From Sphingomonas swuensis (GTDB lineage: Bacteria > Pseudomonadota > Alphaproteobacteria > Sphingomonadales > Sphingomonadaceae), in the NCBI RefSeq assembly GCF_039538045.1, contig NZ_BAABBQ010000001.1:1324001-1388000 (forward strand): a DNA stretch of 64,000 bases, in the 5' to 3' direction. Positions within the stretch are counted from its first letter, which is position 1. Each line of letters begins with the position of its first letter. The notes under the pieces were generated by a model. The model was not told the DNA's origin. It worked only from the letters and a program-made list of their open reading frames with translations, and did not search any database. Below are positions 46,271 through 55,445 of the stretch, in pieces. Both the position numbers and the translations under genes were made by a program.

Positions 46271-48322
46271 ATGCGCCCTGAGCTCCTCCATCCCCTGTTC
46301 GCCGAAGTGGAAACACTGAAGGGCGTCGGCCCGCAGGTCGCCAAGCAACTGGCGAAGCTCGGGCTGACCCGCGCGGTGGACCTGCTGTTCCACCTGCCCA
46401 CAGGGTCGATCGAGCGGGTTCGGACCCCGGCAGCTAGACCGCTGTTGCTCGGCCGGCAGATCGTCATCGACCTTACCGCGACCGAGGTACGGACCAGCCG
46501 CGGGCGCGGGCCGACCCGGATCTATGCGATCGACGGGGAGGGGAATACGGTGACGCTCGCCTTCTTCAACCATGGCGGCTGGGCGGCCAGGCAGCTTCCG
46601 CTCGGCGAGAGGCGCACCGTCACCGGCAAGCTCGAAGCCTATGGCGACGAGTGGCAGATGATCCACCCCGAGGTGACCGAGCCCGGCAAGGCCGAGCCCG
46701 CTTTGCGCGAGACGGTCTATCCGATGACCGAGGGGCTGACCTCGCGGCGCCTGCGCGAACTGGTCACGGCCGCGCTCGAGCGCGCACCCGATCTGCCCGA
46801 ATGGATCGAGCCCTCGGTCCGTGAGCGGGAAGGCTGGCGCGACTGGCGCGGCGCGCTGGCCGAGATCCATGCCGAGCCTGCCTCGGATCATGCCCGGCGG
46901 CGCCTCGCCTATGACGAGATCTTCGCCAACCAGCTCGCCCTCGCGCTGCTTCGGCAGGTCAGCCGGAGGAAGCGCGGGCAGCCGCTTCGTGGCGACGGGC
47001 GGCTGACCGGCGCGCTCAAGCTTCCCTACGCGCTGACCGGGGCGCAGCGGCGCGTGGTCGAGGAGATCCGCGGCGACATGGGCCAGGAAGCACCGATGCT
47101 TCGACTGCTCCAGGGCGACGTCGGCTCGGGCAAGACACTGGTCGCGCTGCTCGCCATGCTCGAGGCGGTCGAGGCCGGCGCGCAGGCGGCGATGCTTGCC
47201 CCGACCGAGATACTCGCGCGCCAGCATCATGCGACCCTGCTCCGCCAATGCGACAGCATCGGGGTGCGGGTCGCGATCCTGACCGGACGCGAGAAGGGCA
47301 AGGCGCGCGATTCGACGCTGATGGGGCTTGCCGACGGGTCGATCGACATCCTCGTCGGAACCCACGCGATCTTCCAGGAGAAGGTCGCCTATCGCCGGCT
47401 CGGCCTGGTGGTGATCGACGAGCAGCATCGCTTCGGCGTGTCCGAGCGGCTGCTGCTTACCGCCAAGGGCGCGACGACGCCGCACCTGCTGGCGATGACC
47501 GCGACCCCGATCCCGCGCACACTGACTCTGACTCAATATGGCGAGATGGACGTCAGCCGGATCGACGAGATGCCGCCTGGTCGCACCCCGGTCGAGACAA
47601 GGGTGATCGCCGAGGAGCGCCTGGGCGACGTGGTCGAGGGCCTCGCCCGGCACGTCGCGGCGGGCGGACAGGCCTATTGGGTCTGCCCGCTGGTCGCCGA
47701 GAGCGAGAATAGCGACGCCGCGGCGGCCGAGGAGAGGGCGGCCGCGCTGGCGCTTCGATTCCCCGGGCGGGTCGGACTGGTCCATGGCCGGATGAAGGGC
47801 CCCGAGAAGGACGCGGTCATGGCCGACTTCGCCGGCGGACGGCTCGCGATCCTCGTCGCGACGACGGTGATCGAAGTCGGGGTCGACGTCCCCAATGCCG
47901 CGCTGATGATCATCGAGGGGGCCGAGCGCTTCGGGCTAAGCCAGCTCCACCAGCTCCGTGGCCGGGTCGGGCGCGGCGCCGCCAAGTCGACCTGCCTGCT
48001 GCTTCGCGGCGGGATGCTGAGCGAGACGGGGCGGGCGCGGCTGGCGCTGATGCGCGAGACCAGCGACGGCTTCCGAATCGCCGAGGAGGATCTTCGGCTT
48101 CGCGGTCCGGGCGAAATCCTCGGGGTGCGCCAGTCGGGCGAGGCCCAGTTCCGCCTCGCCACGCCCGAACAGGTGCAGGAGCTCGCGCCGATGGCGACGC
48201 AGGACGCTCGCCTGTTGCTCGACCGCGATGGCGGCCTCAAGGGCGAGCGCGGGGAGGCGGCGCGGCTCTGCCTCTACCTGTTCGAGCGCGACCAGGCGGT
48301 GGACCTGCTTCGGAGCGGCTAG
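46271..48322 (+). CDS. recG: ATP-dependent DNA helicase RecG
   Basis: A 683-residue branched-DNA helicase. The wedge domain opens with [20 protein letters not shown] and LLFHLPTG; the motor shows [16 protein letters not shown] (about residue 282), [30 protein letters not shown] and [16 protein letters not shown]. It reverses stalled forks and processes Holliday junctions. ATG 46271 is the only start matching the family N-terminus. Its TAG shares CTAG with the tyrS stop on the other strand. Confidence 0.96.
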   Translation: MRPELLHPLFAEVETLKGVGPQVAKQLAKLGLTRAVDLLFHLPTGSIERVRTPAARPLLLGRQIVIDLTATEVRTSRGRGPTRIYAIDGEGNTVTLAFFNHGGWAARQLPLGERRTVTGKLEAYGDEWQMIHPEVTEPGKAEPALRETVYPMTEGLTSRRLRELVTAALERAPDLPEWIEPSVREREGWRDWRGALAEIHAEPASDHARRRLAYDEIFANQLALALLRQVSRRKRGQPLRGDGRLTGALKLPYALTGAQRRVVEEIRGDMGQEAPMLRLLQGDVGSGKTLVALLAMLEAVEAGAQAAMLAPTEILARQHHATLLRQCDSIGVRVAILTGREKGKARDSTLMGLADGSIDILVGTHAIFQEKVAYRRLGLVVIDEQHRFGVSERLLLTAKGATTPHLLAMTATPIPRTLTLTQYGEMDVSRIDEMPPGRTPVETRVIAEERLGDVVEGLARHVAAGGQAYWVCPLVAESENSDAAAAEERAAALALRFPGRVGLVHGRMKGPEKDAVMADFAGGRLAILVATTVIEVGVDVPNAALMIIEGAERFGLSQLHQLRGRVGRGAAKSTCLLLRGGMLSETGRARLALMRETSDGFRIAEEDLRLRGPGEILGVRQSGEAQFRLATPEQVQELAPMATQDARLLLDRDGGLKGERGEAARLCLYLFERDQAVDLLRSG

Positions 48323-49554
48323 GGTAGGAGCAGTCCGTGCTTCTTCTTGCCGAGGCTCAGCTTTCGTTCCGAAGGCACCGGAATCATGAGCGAAATGTCT
48401 CCGATCGCCTCGCCATCGAGCTTGACCGCACCTTCGGCCACCTTGCGCTTGGCTTCGCCATTCGATGCGCAGAAGCCGAGTTCGACGAGCGCCGCGAGGA
48501 CCCCGATCTCGCCGCCCGTAGCGACGCTCGGCAGCGCCTCGCCCGAACCCCCGCCAGCGAAGGTCGCCGCGGCCGTCGCCTCGGCCGCCTCGGCTGCGTC
48601 CCGCCCATGCAGCAGAGCGGTGGCCTCGGTCGCAAGTACCTTCTTGGCCTCGTTGATCTCGGCCCCCTCAAGCGCCTCGAGCCGGGCAATCTCGCCGAGC
48701 GGAAGGTCGGTGAAGAGCTTGAGGAACCGGCCGACGTCGGCGTCCGCTGTGTTGCGCCAGAACTGCCAGTAATCGTAGGCGCTTAGCCGGAAACCCTCAG
48801 GTCCGTCCGAATTGAGCCAGATCGCGCCCTGCGCGGTCTTGCCCATCTTGCCGCCGTCGGCGGTGGTGATCAGCGGGGTAGTCACGGCATAGACTTCGGT
48901 GCCGTCGGCGCGGCGGCACAGCTCGACCCCGTTGACGATGTTGCCCCACTGGTCCGACCCGCCCATCTGCAACCGGCAGCCGAAGCGCCGCGACAGCTCG
49001 AGGAAGTCGTAGGCCTGCATGATCATGTAGTTGAATTCGAGGAAGGACAGCGATTGCTCGCGCTCGAGCCGCAGCTGCACGCTGTCGAAGGTCAGCATCC
49101 GGTTGACCGAGAAATGCCGCCCGACTTCGCGCAGGAAGGGGAGGTATTCGAGCCGGTCGAGCCATTCGTCATTGTTGACCAGCAGCGCGTCGGTCGGACC
49201 GTCGCCGAAGGTCAGGAGGTTGCCGAAGGCGCGCTTGATCCCGGCGATGTTGTCGGCGATCGCCGCCTCGTCGAGCAGCCGCCGCTCCTCGGCCTTGAAG
49301 CTGGGGTCGCCGACCTTGCTGGTCCCGCCGCCCATCAGCACGATCGGCCGGTGCCCCGCCTGTTGCAGCCGGCGGAGCAGCATGATCTGCACCAGGCTGC
49401 CGACGTGCAGGCTCGGCGCGGTCGCGTCGAAACCGATATAGCCGGTGACCACCTCGCGGCTCGCCAGCGCGTCGAGCGCGGCGGCGTCGGTCGACTGGTG
49501 GATGTAGCCGCGTTCGGACAGCAGCTTGAGAAGCGAGGAAGTGTAGGTCGTCAT
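48319..49554 (-). CDS. tyrS: Tyrosyl-tRNA synthetase
   Basis: A 411-residue class I synthetase. The HIGH-type motif is HVGSLVQ in [15 protein letters not shown], the tyrosine pocket is seen in [20 protein letters not shown] and [10 protein letters not shown], and the KMSKS loop reads [12 protein letters not shown]-terminal S4 RNA-binding domain starts near [21 protein letters not shown]. It charges tRNA-Tyr. The KMGKT form of the loop is usual for this bacterial TyrS subgroup. Confidence 0.96.
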   Translation of the reverse strand: MTTYTSSLLKLLSERGYIHQSTDAAALDALASREVVTGYIGFDATAPSLHVGSLVQIMLLRRLQQAGHRPIVLMGGGTSKVGDPSFKAEERRLLDEAAIADNIAGIKRAFGNLLTFGDGPTDALLVNNDEWLDRLEYLPFLREVGRHFSVNRMLTFDSVQLRLEREQSLSFLEFNYMIMQAYDFLELSRRFGCRLQMGGSDQWGNIVNGVELCRRADGTEVYAVTTPLITTADGGKMGKTAQGAIWLNSDGPEGFRLSAYDYWQFWRNTADADVGRFLKLFTDLPLGEIARLEALEGAEINEAKKVLATEATALLHGRDAAEAAEATAAATFAGGGSGEALPSVATGGEIGVLAALVELGFCASNGEAKRKVAEGAVKLDGEAIGDISLMIPVPSERKLSLGKKKHGLLLP

Positions 49555-49600
49555 GATGAGAGCCGCTTAGCTTAGCTGTCGCGATGACGTAAGGGAGGGC

Positions 49601-50137
49601 ATGCGCTTCGAACTCCAGCCGCATCCCTCGACGGTGCCGAGCCCGCCCTTCACCCTCTGGGCCAGTGCCGAGCGCTCGGCCGCTTTCGGCGAGGCGGCGA
49701 CGCTCAACCTGTGGTTCGGAGTAAGCGCGCCGATCGGCCGTTTCCTCGTTCCGGACCTGTCGCCGGAACCTGCCCGGCGTGACAATCTGTGGCGCTCGAC
49801 CTGCTTCGAATGCTTTCTCAAGGAAGAGGGCGAAGAGGCTTATCAGGAATGGAATTTCGCACCGAGCGGTGACTGGGCGGCATACGATTTCGACCAAGAG
49901 CGCGAAGGCATGCGCCCCGCCGAGGTCGCCAATGCCCCTTATGTCCGGGTCGAGGACAATCTGACCTGGTGGGGCCTCGGCGCGACGCTCGCCATCCCGT
50001 CCGAGCCGCGCTTCACCATCGCGCTCAGCGCGGTCATCGAGGAGACCGACGGGCGCCGCAGCTTCTGGGCGCTGCACCATCCGTCCGAACAGCCCGACTT
50101 CCACCATCCGGATTGCTTCACCGCGCGACTGGCTTAG
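49601..50137 (+). CDS. DOMON-like (CBM9 fold) protein
   Basis: A 178-residue protein with WRSTCFECFLKEEGEEAYQE and EWNFAPSGDWAAYDFD, the pattern of DOMON-like type 1 proteins of the CBM9 beta-sandwich fold. Members bind heme or sugars in other contexts; here no ligand can be read. There is no signal peptide. It is followed 11 bp later by the DUF1343/NamZ-like gene, so the pair is likely co-transcribed and might act on the same carbohydrate; that link is inference. Confidence 0.75.
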   Translation: MRFELQPHPSTVPSPPFTLWASAERSAAFGEAATLNLWFGVSAPIGRFLVPDLSPEPARRDNLWRSTCFECFLKEEGEEAYQEWNFAPSGDWAAYDFDQEREGMRPAEVANAPYVRVEDNLTWWGLGATLAIPSEPRFTIALSAVIEETDGRRSFWALHHPSEQPDFHHPDCFTARLA

Positions 50138-50148
50138 AGCATCGGGCC

Positions 50149-51348
50149 ATGACTGACTTCGGTATCGACCGCCTGCTCGCCGACCCCGCGCTCCTCGCCC
50201 AGTTGAAGGGGCGGCGCGTCTGCCTCCTCGGCCACCCCGCCTCGGTCACCCGCGACCTCACCCACAGCATCGACGCGCTGATCGCCGCCGGGGTGAATGT
50301 CACCAGCGCGATGGGCCCGCAGCATGGGCTTAAGGGCGACAAGCAGGACAATATGGTCGAGACCGCCGACGAGGTGGATCCGCGGCTCGGCATCCCCGTC
50401 TTCAGCCTCTACGGCGAGGTGCGCCGCCCGACCGGCCAGATGATGAGCGCCGCCGACGTCTTCCTGTTCGACCTGCAGGACCTCGGCTGCCGAATCTACA
50501 CCTTCGTCACGACGCTGCTCTACCTGCTCGAGGCTGCTGCCGAGCAGGGCAAGGAAGTCTGGGTGCTCGACCGCCCCAATCCCGCCGGCACGCCGGTCGA
50601 GGGTACCTTGCTCGAGCCCGGCTGGGAGAGTTTCGTCGGCGCCGGCCCGATGCCGATGCGCCACGGCCTGACCATGGGCGAGATGGGCCACTGGTTCATC
50701 CGGCACTTCAATCTCGACGTCGCCTATCGCGTGGTCGAAATGGAGGGCTGGAACCCAGACCAGGGGCCCGGCTTCGGCTGGCCGACCGATCGCGTGTGGA
50801 TCAATCCGTCGCCCAATGCCGCGACGCTCAACATGGCGCGCGCCTATGCGGGCACGGTGATGCTCGAGGGCACGACGCTGAGCGAGGGCAGGGGGACGAC
50901 CCGCGCGCTCGAGCTGTTCGCCGCGCCCGGCCTCGACGCCCGCGCGATCCTTGCCGAGATGGAGCGCATCGCGCCCCACTGGCTGGCCGGCTGCACGCTG
51001 CGCGAGATCTTCGTCGAGCCGACCTTCCACAAGCACAAGGGCGAGCTCTGCTCGGGGCTGTTCATCCATGCGGAGGGGCCGGGCTACGAACACCAGGCGT
51101 TCCGACCGTGGCGATTGCAGGGGCTCGCCTTCAAGGCGATCCGCAACCTCCATCCCGACTATGAGCTGTGGCGCGACTTCCCCTACGAATATGAGTTCGG
51201 AAAGCTCGCCATCGACGTCATCAACGGCGGCCCGACCTTACGCGAATGGGTCGACAATCCGGGCAGCGAAGCGGGCGATCTCGAGGCCATCGCAAGCCGT
51301 GACGAGCAGGCCTGGGCAGAGCAGGTGTCGCCATGCCGCCTCTACTGA
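50149..51348 (+). CDS. DUF1343 (NamZ-like exo-beta-N-acetylmuramidase family) protein
   Basis: A 399-residue DUF1343 protein. Characteristic stretches are GPQHGLKGDKQDNM, DVFLFDLQDLGCRIYTFV, VWVLDRPNPAGTPVEGTLLE, YAGTVMLEGTTLSEGRGTTR and EPTFHKHKGELCSGLFIH. The family member NamZ of Bacillus subtilis removes MurNAc from the non-reducing end of glycan strands (family GH171). Unlike secreted NamZ, this protein starts straight at MTDFGIDRLLADPAL with no signal peptide, so it is predicted cytoplasmic. With amgK and murU also in this window, MurNAc salvage is a sensible role. It overlaps the following hydrolase gene by 16 bp. Confidence 0.8.
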   Translation: MTDFGIDRLLADPALLAQLKGRRVCLLGHPASVTRDLTHSIDALIAAGVNVTSAMGPQHGLKGDKQDNMVETADEVDPRLGIPVFSLYGEVRRPTGQMMSAADVFLFDLQDLGCRIYTFVTTLLYLLEAAAEQGKEVWVLDRPNPAGTPVEGTLLEPGWESFVGAGPMPMRHGLTMGEMGHWFIRHFNLDVAYRVVEMEGWNPDQGPGFGWPTDRVWINPSPNAATLNMARAYAGTVMLEGTTLSEGRGTTRALELFAAPGLDARAILAEMERIAPHWLAGCTLREIFVEPTFHKHKGELCSGLFIHAEGPGYEHQAFRPWRLQGLAFKAIRNLHPDYELWRDFPYEYEFGKLAIDVINGGPTLREWVDNPGSEAGDLEAIASRDEQAWAEQVSPCRLY

Positions 51349-52172
51349 TCCGCGCGGCACTGCTGTCGACGCTGCTGGTCGCGGCGCCTGCCTGCGGCAG
51401 CCCGGTCACCGACCGCATCTACCCCGCGCCGCAGGAGGCGCTGACGCTCGCTGGCCTGCCATCGGGCAGCAAGTTCTTGCCTGTCACGACGCGGGACGGG
51501 GTGAAGCTCACCGGCATCCTCGCGCCCGGCCGAGCTGACAGGCCGCTGCTGCTGGTCTTCCACGGCAATGCGTCGTCGGCGACCACCGCGCTTCGCTGGC
51601 TCGGCCCGCTCACCGAGGACGGCTACCGCATCCTCTCGGCCGAATATCGCGGCTACAGCGGCAATGCCGGCAAGCCGAGCGAGGCGGGACTGGTGCAGGA
51701 CGCCGCGGCCTTCCTCGCCGCCGCCCGCATCGAGGCTGGGGGCCAGCCGGTCTGGGTCGTGGGCCACAGCCTTGGAGGGGGCGTGGCATTGGCCTTGTCG
51801 CGCTCGGAGAAGCTCGACGCGCTGGTGACGATCGGCACCTTCACGCGCATTCGCGATATGGCGCCGACTTTGGCGCGCGCTCTCGTCCCCGACGAATTCC
51901 GCAATGCCGACGCGGCCAGGGCGCTCGACGAGCCCTGGTACCTGATCCACGGTTCGCGCGATGACGTCGTGCCTGTCACCCACGGCAAGGCGCTGTTCGA
52001 CCTCGCGGCGGGCAAGGATGGCCGCGCCTTCGTGATCCGCGACGCCGATCACCGTCCGGCGGTGCGTGATCTCCGCTCGATCCTCGCGGCGATCGCGGCG
52101 AGCCAGGCGAAGCAGCCGCTTCCGCCGCTCTCCGCCAACGTGATGACCAGCTCGTTCGCAGCGACGAAGTAA
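51333..52172 (+). CDS. Exported alpha/beta hydrolase
   Basis: A 279-residue hydrolase. Residues 1-22 form a signal peptide; the AAPAC end is not a canonical lipobox, so the protein is probably soluble and periplasmic. The nucleophile is S146 in VVGHSLGGG, the acid in HGSRDDVVP and the histidine in RDADHRPAV, with LLVFHGNASS as oxyanion region. It resembles the BEM46/YqiA-like single-domain serine hydrolases; the substrate is unknown. The start lies inside the end of the DUF1343 gene (16-bp overlap), suggesting co-translation. It converges on the secretion adaptor gene with an 18-bp gap. Confidence 0.82.
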   Translation: MPPLLIRAALLSTLLVAAPACGSPVTDRIYPAPQEALTLAGLPSGSKFLPVTTRDGVKLTGILAPGRADRPLLLVFHGNASSATTALRWLGPLTEDGYRILSAEYRGYSGNAGKPSEAGLVQDAAAFLAAARIEAGGQPVWVVGHSLGGGVALALSRSEKLDALVTIGTFTRIRDMAPTLARALVPDEFRNADAARALDEPWYLIHGSRDDVVPVTHGKALFDLAAGKDGRAFVIRDADHRPAVRDLRSILAAIAASQAKQPLPPLSANVMTSSFAATK

Positions 52173-52190
52173 GCCGCATGGCGGCCCGCC

Positions 52191-53570
52191 CTAATGCTCC
52201 CGTCCGGAGCGGTTGAGGGCCGAGGTGAGCGGTTCGAGCATATACTGGAGCGCGGTCCGCTTGCGCACCGGGATCTCGACGGTGACCGGCATTCCGGCGC
52301 GAAGCTCGAAGTCGTCGCCGCGGACGACCTTCAATTTCTCGAGCTCGGCCTGCGGCACCTCGATGGTCGCGGTGAAGTAGCTTTCGCCGGTTTTCTCGTC
52401 GGTGAAGCTGTCGGCGGAGACCCGGGTCACCTTGCCTTCGAGTGGCGACAGGCGGCGTTCGTGCAGCGCGTCGAAGCGGACGTAAGCGGTCTGGCCGGTC
52501 GAGACGTCGTCGCCGTCGGCGATGCTCAACCGCACCTCGATGTTCATCGGGGTCCGCTCGGGCACCACGTCGAGCAGCTTCTGCCCCGGCGCGATCACCC
52601 CGCCCGGAGTGAAGACCTGGAGCCCGACCACCATCCCGCTCGCGGGACTGCGGATGTCGAGCCGAGAGGCCTGGTCGCGGGCGGCGCTCAACTTGGGCAG
52701 CACCTCGGCCAGTGCCAGTTCGACGTCGCGCAATTCGGTCGCCGAGCGCTCGAGATAGTCGCTCTGCGCCTCGAGCGCCTGGAGCCGCGATTCGCCGGCC
52801 TGGTCGCGCGACTGGGCCACGGTCGCGCTATACTGGCCGCGCTGCCCCTCGAGCTCGGCCTTGGCGCGCTCGAGCGCACGGATGCGGCTCATCGAGACGA
52901 AGCCCTTTTCGGCGACCGTGCTGAGCGACTTCAGTTCTTCGTCGACCGAGGCGATCTGCTTGTCGAGCGCGGCGACCTGGCGGGTGTAGCCAGCGCCCTG
53001 GTTGCCCGCCCCCGAGGTGCGCTGGCCGAGCGAGGCGCGCTTGGCGTTGACGACCGCGAGCCGGGTTCGAAGCTGCGTGCGCTGGATGTTCATCGCCTGC
53101 GTGGCATCGGCCCGGTCCTCGGGACTGGTCAGCTGGGCGAACTCGGCCGGCACCGCGATCGTGCCGCTGCCCATCTGCTCGGCCCGGATCCGGGCGCGCT
53201 GGGCGAGGAGCGAGATGGCCTGCGCGCTCAGCGAGCGTTCCTGCGCGCGGACCTCGGATCCCGCGAGCCGCATCAGGATCTGCCCGCGCTCGACCCGCTG
53301 GCCCTCCCTGACCATGATCTGGCCGACCACCCCGCCGTCGCGGTGCTGGACGGTCTGGCGCTGGCCCGACACCACCAGCCGGCCCGGCGCGAGCGCCGCT
53401 GCGTCGAGCCTGGCGATGGCGGCCCAGCCGACCAGCAGGCCGAAGAAGAGGAAGGCGACGATCAGCCCGGCGCGGATGTCGCGCGACGGCTCGTCACCGC
53501 CCATCTCGCCCTGCCAGTCGCCGACGGCCGGTCCGGCATGCGCGGGGAGCGCGAGGTCGAGACTGTTCAT
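52191..53570 (-). CDS. Type I secretion periplasmic adaptor (HlyD/PrtE family)
   Basis: A 459-residue membrane fusion protein. A short cytoplasmic tail is followed by one helix (LIVAFLFFGLLVGWAAIARL, about residues 36-55), LAPGRLVVSGQRQTVQHRDGG, a long coiled-coil region and the C-terminal barrel with FELRAGMPVTVEIPVRKRT, the typical end of PrtE-type adaptors. It spans the periplasm between the ABC exporter and a TolC-like channel. Its ATG overlaps the ABC gene stop by one base (TGATG). No TolC gene or repeat-in-toxin substrate lies nearby, so both must be elsewhere. Confidence 0.9.
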   Translation of the reverse strand: MNSLDLALPAHAGPAVGDWQGEMGGDEPSRDIRAGLIVAFLFFGLLVGWAAIARLDAAALAPGRLVVSGQRQTVQHRDGGVVGQIMVREGQRVERGQILMRLAGSEVRAQERSLSAQAISLLAQRARIRAEQMGSGTIAVPAEFAQLTSPEDRADATQAMNIQRTQLRTRLAVVNAKRASLGQRTSGAGNQGAGYTRQVAALDKQIASVDEELKSLSTVAEKGFVSMSRIRALERAKAELEGQRGQYSATVAQSRDQAGESRLQALEAQSDYLERSATELRDVELALAEVLPKLSAARDQASRLDIRSPASGMVVGLQVFTPGGVIAPGQKLLDVVPERTPMNIEVRLSIADGDDVSTGQTAYVRFDALHERRLSPLEGKVTRVSADSFTDEKTGESYFTATIEVPQAELEKLKVVRGDDFELRAGMPVTVEIPVRKRTALQYMLEPLTSALNRSGREH

Positions 53571-55303
53571 CAGCGGGCCTCCGCGACCTGGGCCGCGACC
53601 CGCGGCTGGGGCTTGGACAATTTGGCGAGCACCTCGTCGCGCGCCCCGTACATGGTCAGCCGCCCATCCTGGATGACCATGATCTTGTCGACCAGCGGAA
53701 GCACGCTCATCCGGTGCGCGACGAGCAGGATCGTCGTGCCCTGGCTCTTGGCCTGCTCGAGCGAGCGGGCGAGCTGCTGGTCTCCCTCGGCATCGAGGTT
53801 GCTGTTGGGTTCGTCGAGGATCAGGATCGAGGGCGAGCGGAACATCGCCCGGGCGAGCGCGATCCGTTGCCCCTGGCCCGCCGACAGGCCGCGGCCACCG
53901 AGGCCGAGCGGATGGTCGTAGCCCTGCGACAGCCGCTGAATTAGCGGGTGCGCGCCCGCTGCGGTGGCAGCGGCGATCGCATCGGAATCCACCTGCTCGG
54001 CCGGCTCGCCGAGGCGATTGCGAAAGCGGGCGATATTCTCCTTGACCGAGCCGGCGAACAGCGCGGGCTCCTGCGGCATGAAGCCGACATGCTCGGCCAG
54101 CCGCTCCGGGTCCCAGTTGCGCTGGTCGGTGCCGTCGATCCGGACATGGCCGTGGGTCGGGGCGAGTGCGCCCGCGAGGACCCGCACCAGGGTCGACTTG
54201 CCGGCGCCGCTCGGGCCCACGATCGCGACCACTTCGCCCGCCTCGACCGCGAAGTTGACGTTCTGGAGGATCGGCTGGTTGCCCTCGGCCATGACGTGCA
54301 GCTGCTCGACCTCGAGGCTTCCCGACGGGCGCGGCAGGTGGGTGAGGGCGATGTCGGGCTCGCGTGCCGAGAGGAGGTCGTTGAGCGTGTTCCAGGCGCC
54401 ACGGGCCTGGACCACCACCCGCCAGTTGCCGACCAGCTGGTCGATCGGGGCGAGCGCGCGACCGACGATGAACATGCTGGCGAAGATCGCCCCGGCGCTG
54501 ATCTTCCCGTCGATCGCGAGCAGCGCGCCAAGGCCGAGTGCCAGCGACTGGAGCAACTGTCGGAGGAAGCGCGAGCCGGCGATCAGCCCCCCGCCCGACA
54601 GGCTTGCCTCGGTCTGCAGCCGCATCATCGTGTCGCGCTGCTTGAGGTGGCCGGCGACCAGCGCCCGGCGAAGGCCGAGCGCGCGGACCACGTCGGCGTT
54701 GGCCACGCTCGCCTCGAACTCGGAATAGGCCTGGCCCGCCGACTGGCTGGCGCGCTGCAGCCGCTCGCGGGTGAGCTGCTCGTTGCGGATCGCAAGCAGC
54801 ACGACGACGACCGCGCCGACCGTCGAGAGAACCCCGATCCACGGATGCAGGAGGAAGGCGATGAGGATGTAGATGGGCACCCAGGGCGCATCGAGGATGG
54901 CGAGGATGGCCGGCCCGGTCATCGCCTGGCGGAGCACGTCGAACTCGCGGATCGCCTGGCGGGCCAGCCGCTGGCCGCCTCGGGTCGGGCGCGACAGGCT
55001 GACGTCGAGCAGGGTGCCCGAGAGCATCCGGTCGAGCCGAACCCCGGCGCGGACCAGCAGCCGCGAGCGGACGACGTCGAGCAGGCTGCTCGCGCCGAGG
55101 CCGAGGATCAGGATGACGGTGAGGAGCAGGAGGGTGGTGCCGCCGCGCGTTGGAACCACCCGCTCATACACCTGGAGCATGTAGAGCATCGGCACGAGCA
55201 CGAGGAGGTTGACCAGCGCGCTGAACGCCAGCGCCCAGACGAAGTGACGGCGGCAGGCGCGGACCGCTGCCTGGAGGCTGTCGTCGACCGCCGTCTGCGC
55301 CAT
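53570..55303 (-). CDS. Type I secretion ABC transporter (PrtD family)
   Basis: A 577-residue exporter with an N-terminal six-helix domain (first helices about 25-45 and 55-75) and a nucleotide-binding domain: Walker A GPSGAGKST (about 362-370, K near 369), signature LSAGQGQRIALARA, Walker B ILILDEPNSNLD and switch histidine VAHRMSV. It has no N-terminal C39 peptidase domain, as expected for PrtD-type exporters of C-terminally targeted proteins (proteases, lipases, RTX or S-layer proteins). Start 55303 has GGAGGG ten bases upstream; a longer frame lacks such a site. Co-transcribed with the adaptor gene. Confidence 0.9.
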   Translation of the reverse strand: MAQTAVDDSLQAAVRACRRHFVWALAFSALVNLLVLVPMLYMLQVYERVVPTRGGTTLLLLTVILILGLGASSLLDVVRSRLLVRAGVRLDRMLSGTLLDVSLSRPTRGGQRLARQAIREFDVLRQAMTGPAILAILDAPWVPIYILIAFLLHPWIGVLSTVGAVVVVLLAIRNEQLTRERLQRASQSAGQAYSEFEASVANADVVRALGLRRALVAGHLKQRDTMMRLQTEASLSGGGLIAGSRFLRQLLQSLALGLGALLAIDGKISAGAIFASMFIVGRALAPIDQLVGNWRVVVQARGAWNTLNDLLSAREPDIALTHLPRPSGSLEVEQLHVMAEGNQPILQNVNFAVEAGEVVAIVGPSGAGKSTLVRVLAGALAPTHGHVRIDGTDQRNWDPERLAEHVGFMPQEPALFAGSVKENIARFRNRLGEPAEQVDSDAIAAATAAGAHPLIQRLSQGYDHPLGLGGRGLSAGQGQRIALARAMFRSPSILILDEPNSNLDAEGDQQLARSLEQAKSQGTTILLVAHRMSVLPLVDKIMVIQDGRLTMYGARDEVLAKLSKPQPRVAAQVAEAR

Positions 55304-55445
55304 GCTCAACCCTCCAGCCCCATGCTTGTCGATCCCGCTCGAGAAAAGACCGTGCTTCACGCCGCCCTGGCGCGGTCACGCCCTTGAAGGCAAACGAACC
55401 GGCGCACCACTAGCACCCTTGTCCGACGGAGTTGAGCCCGACTCC

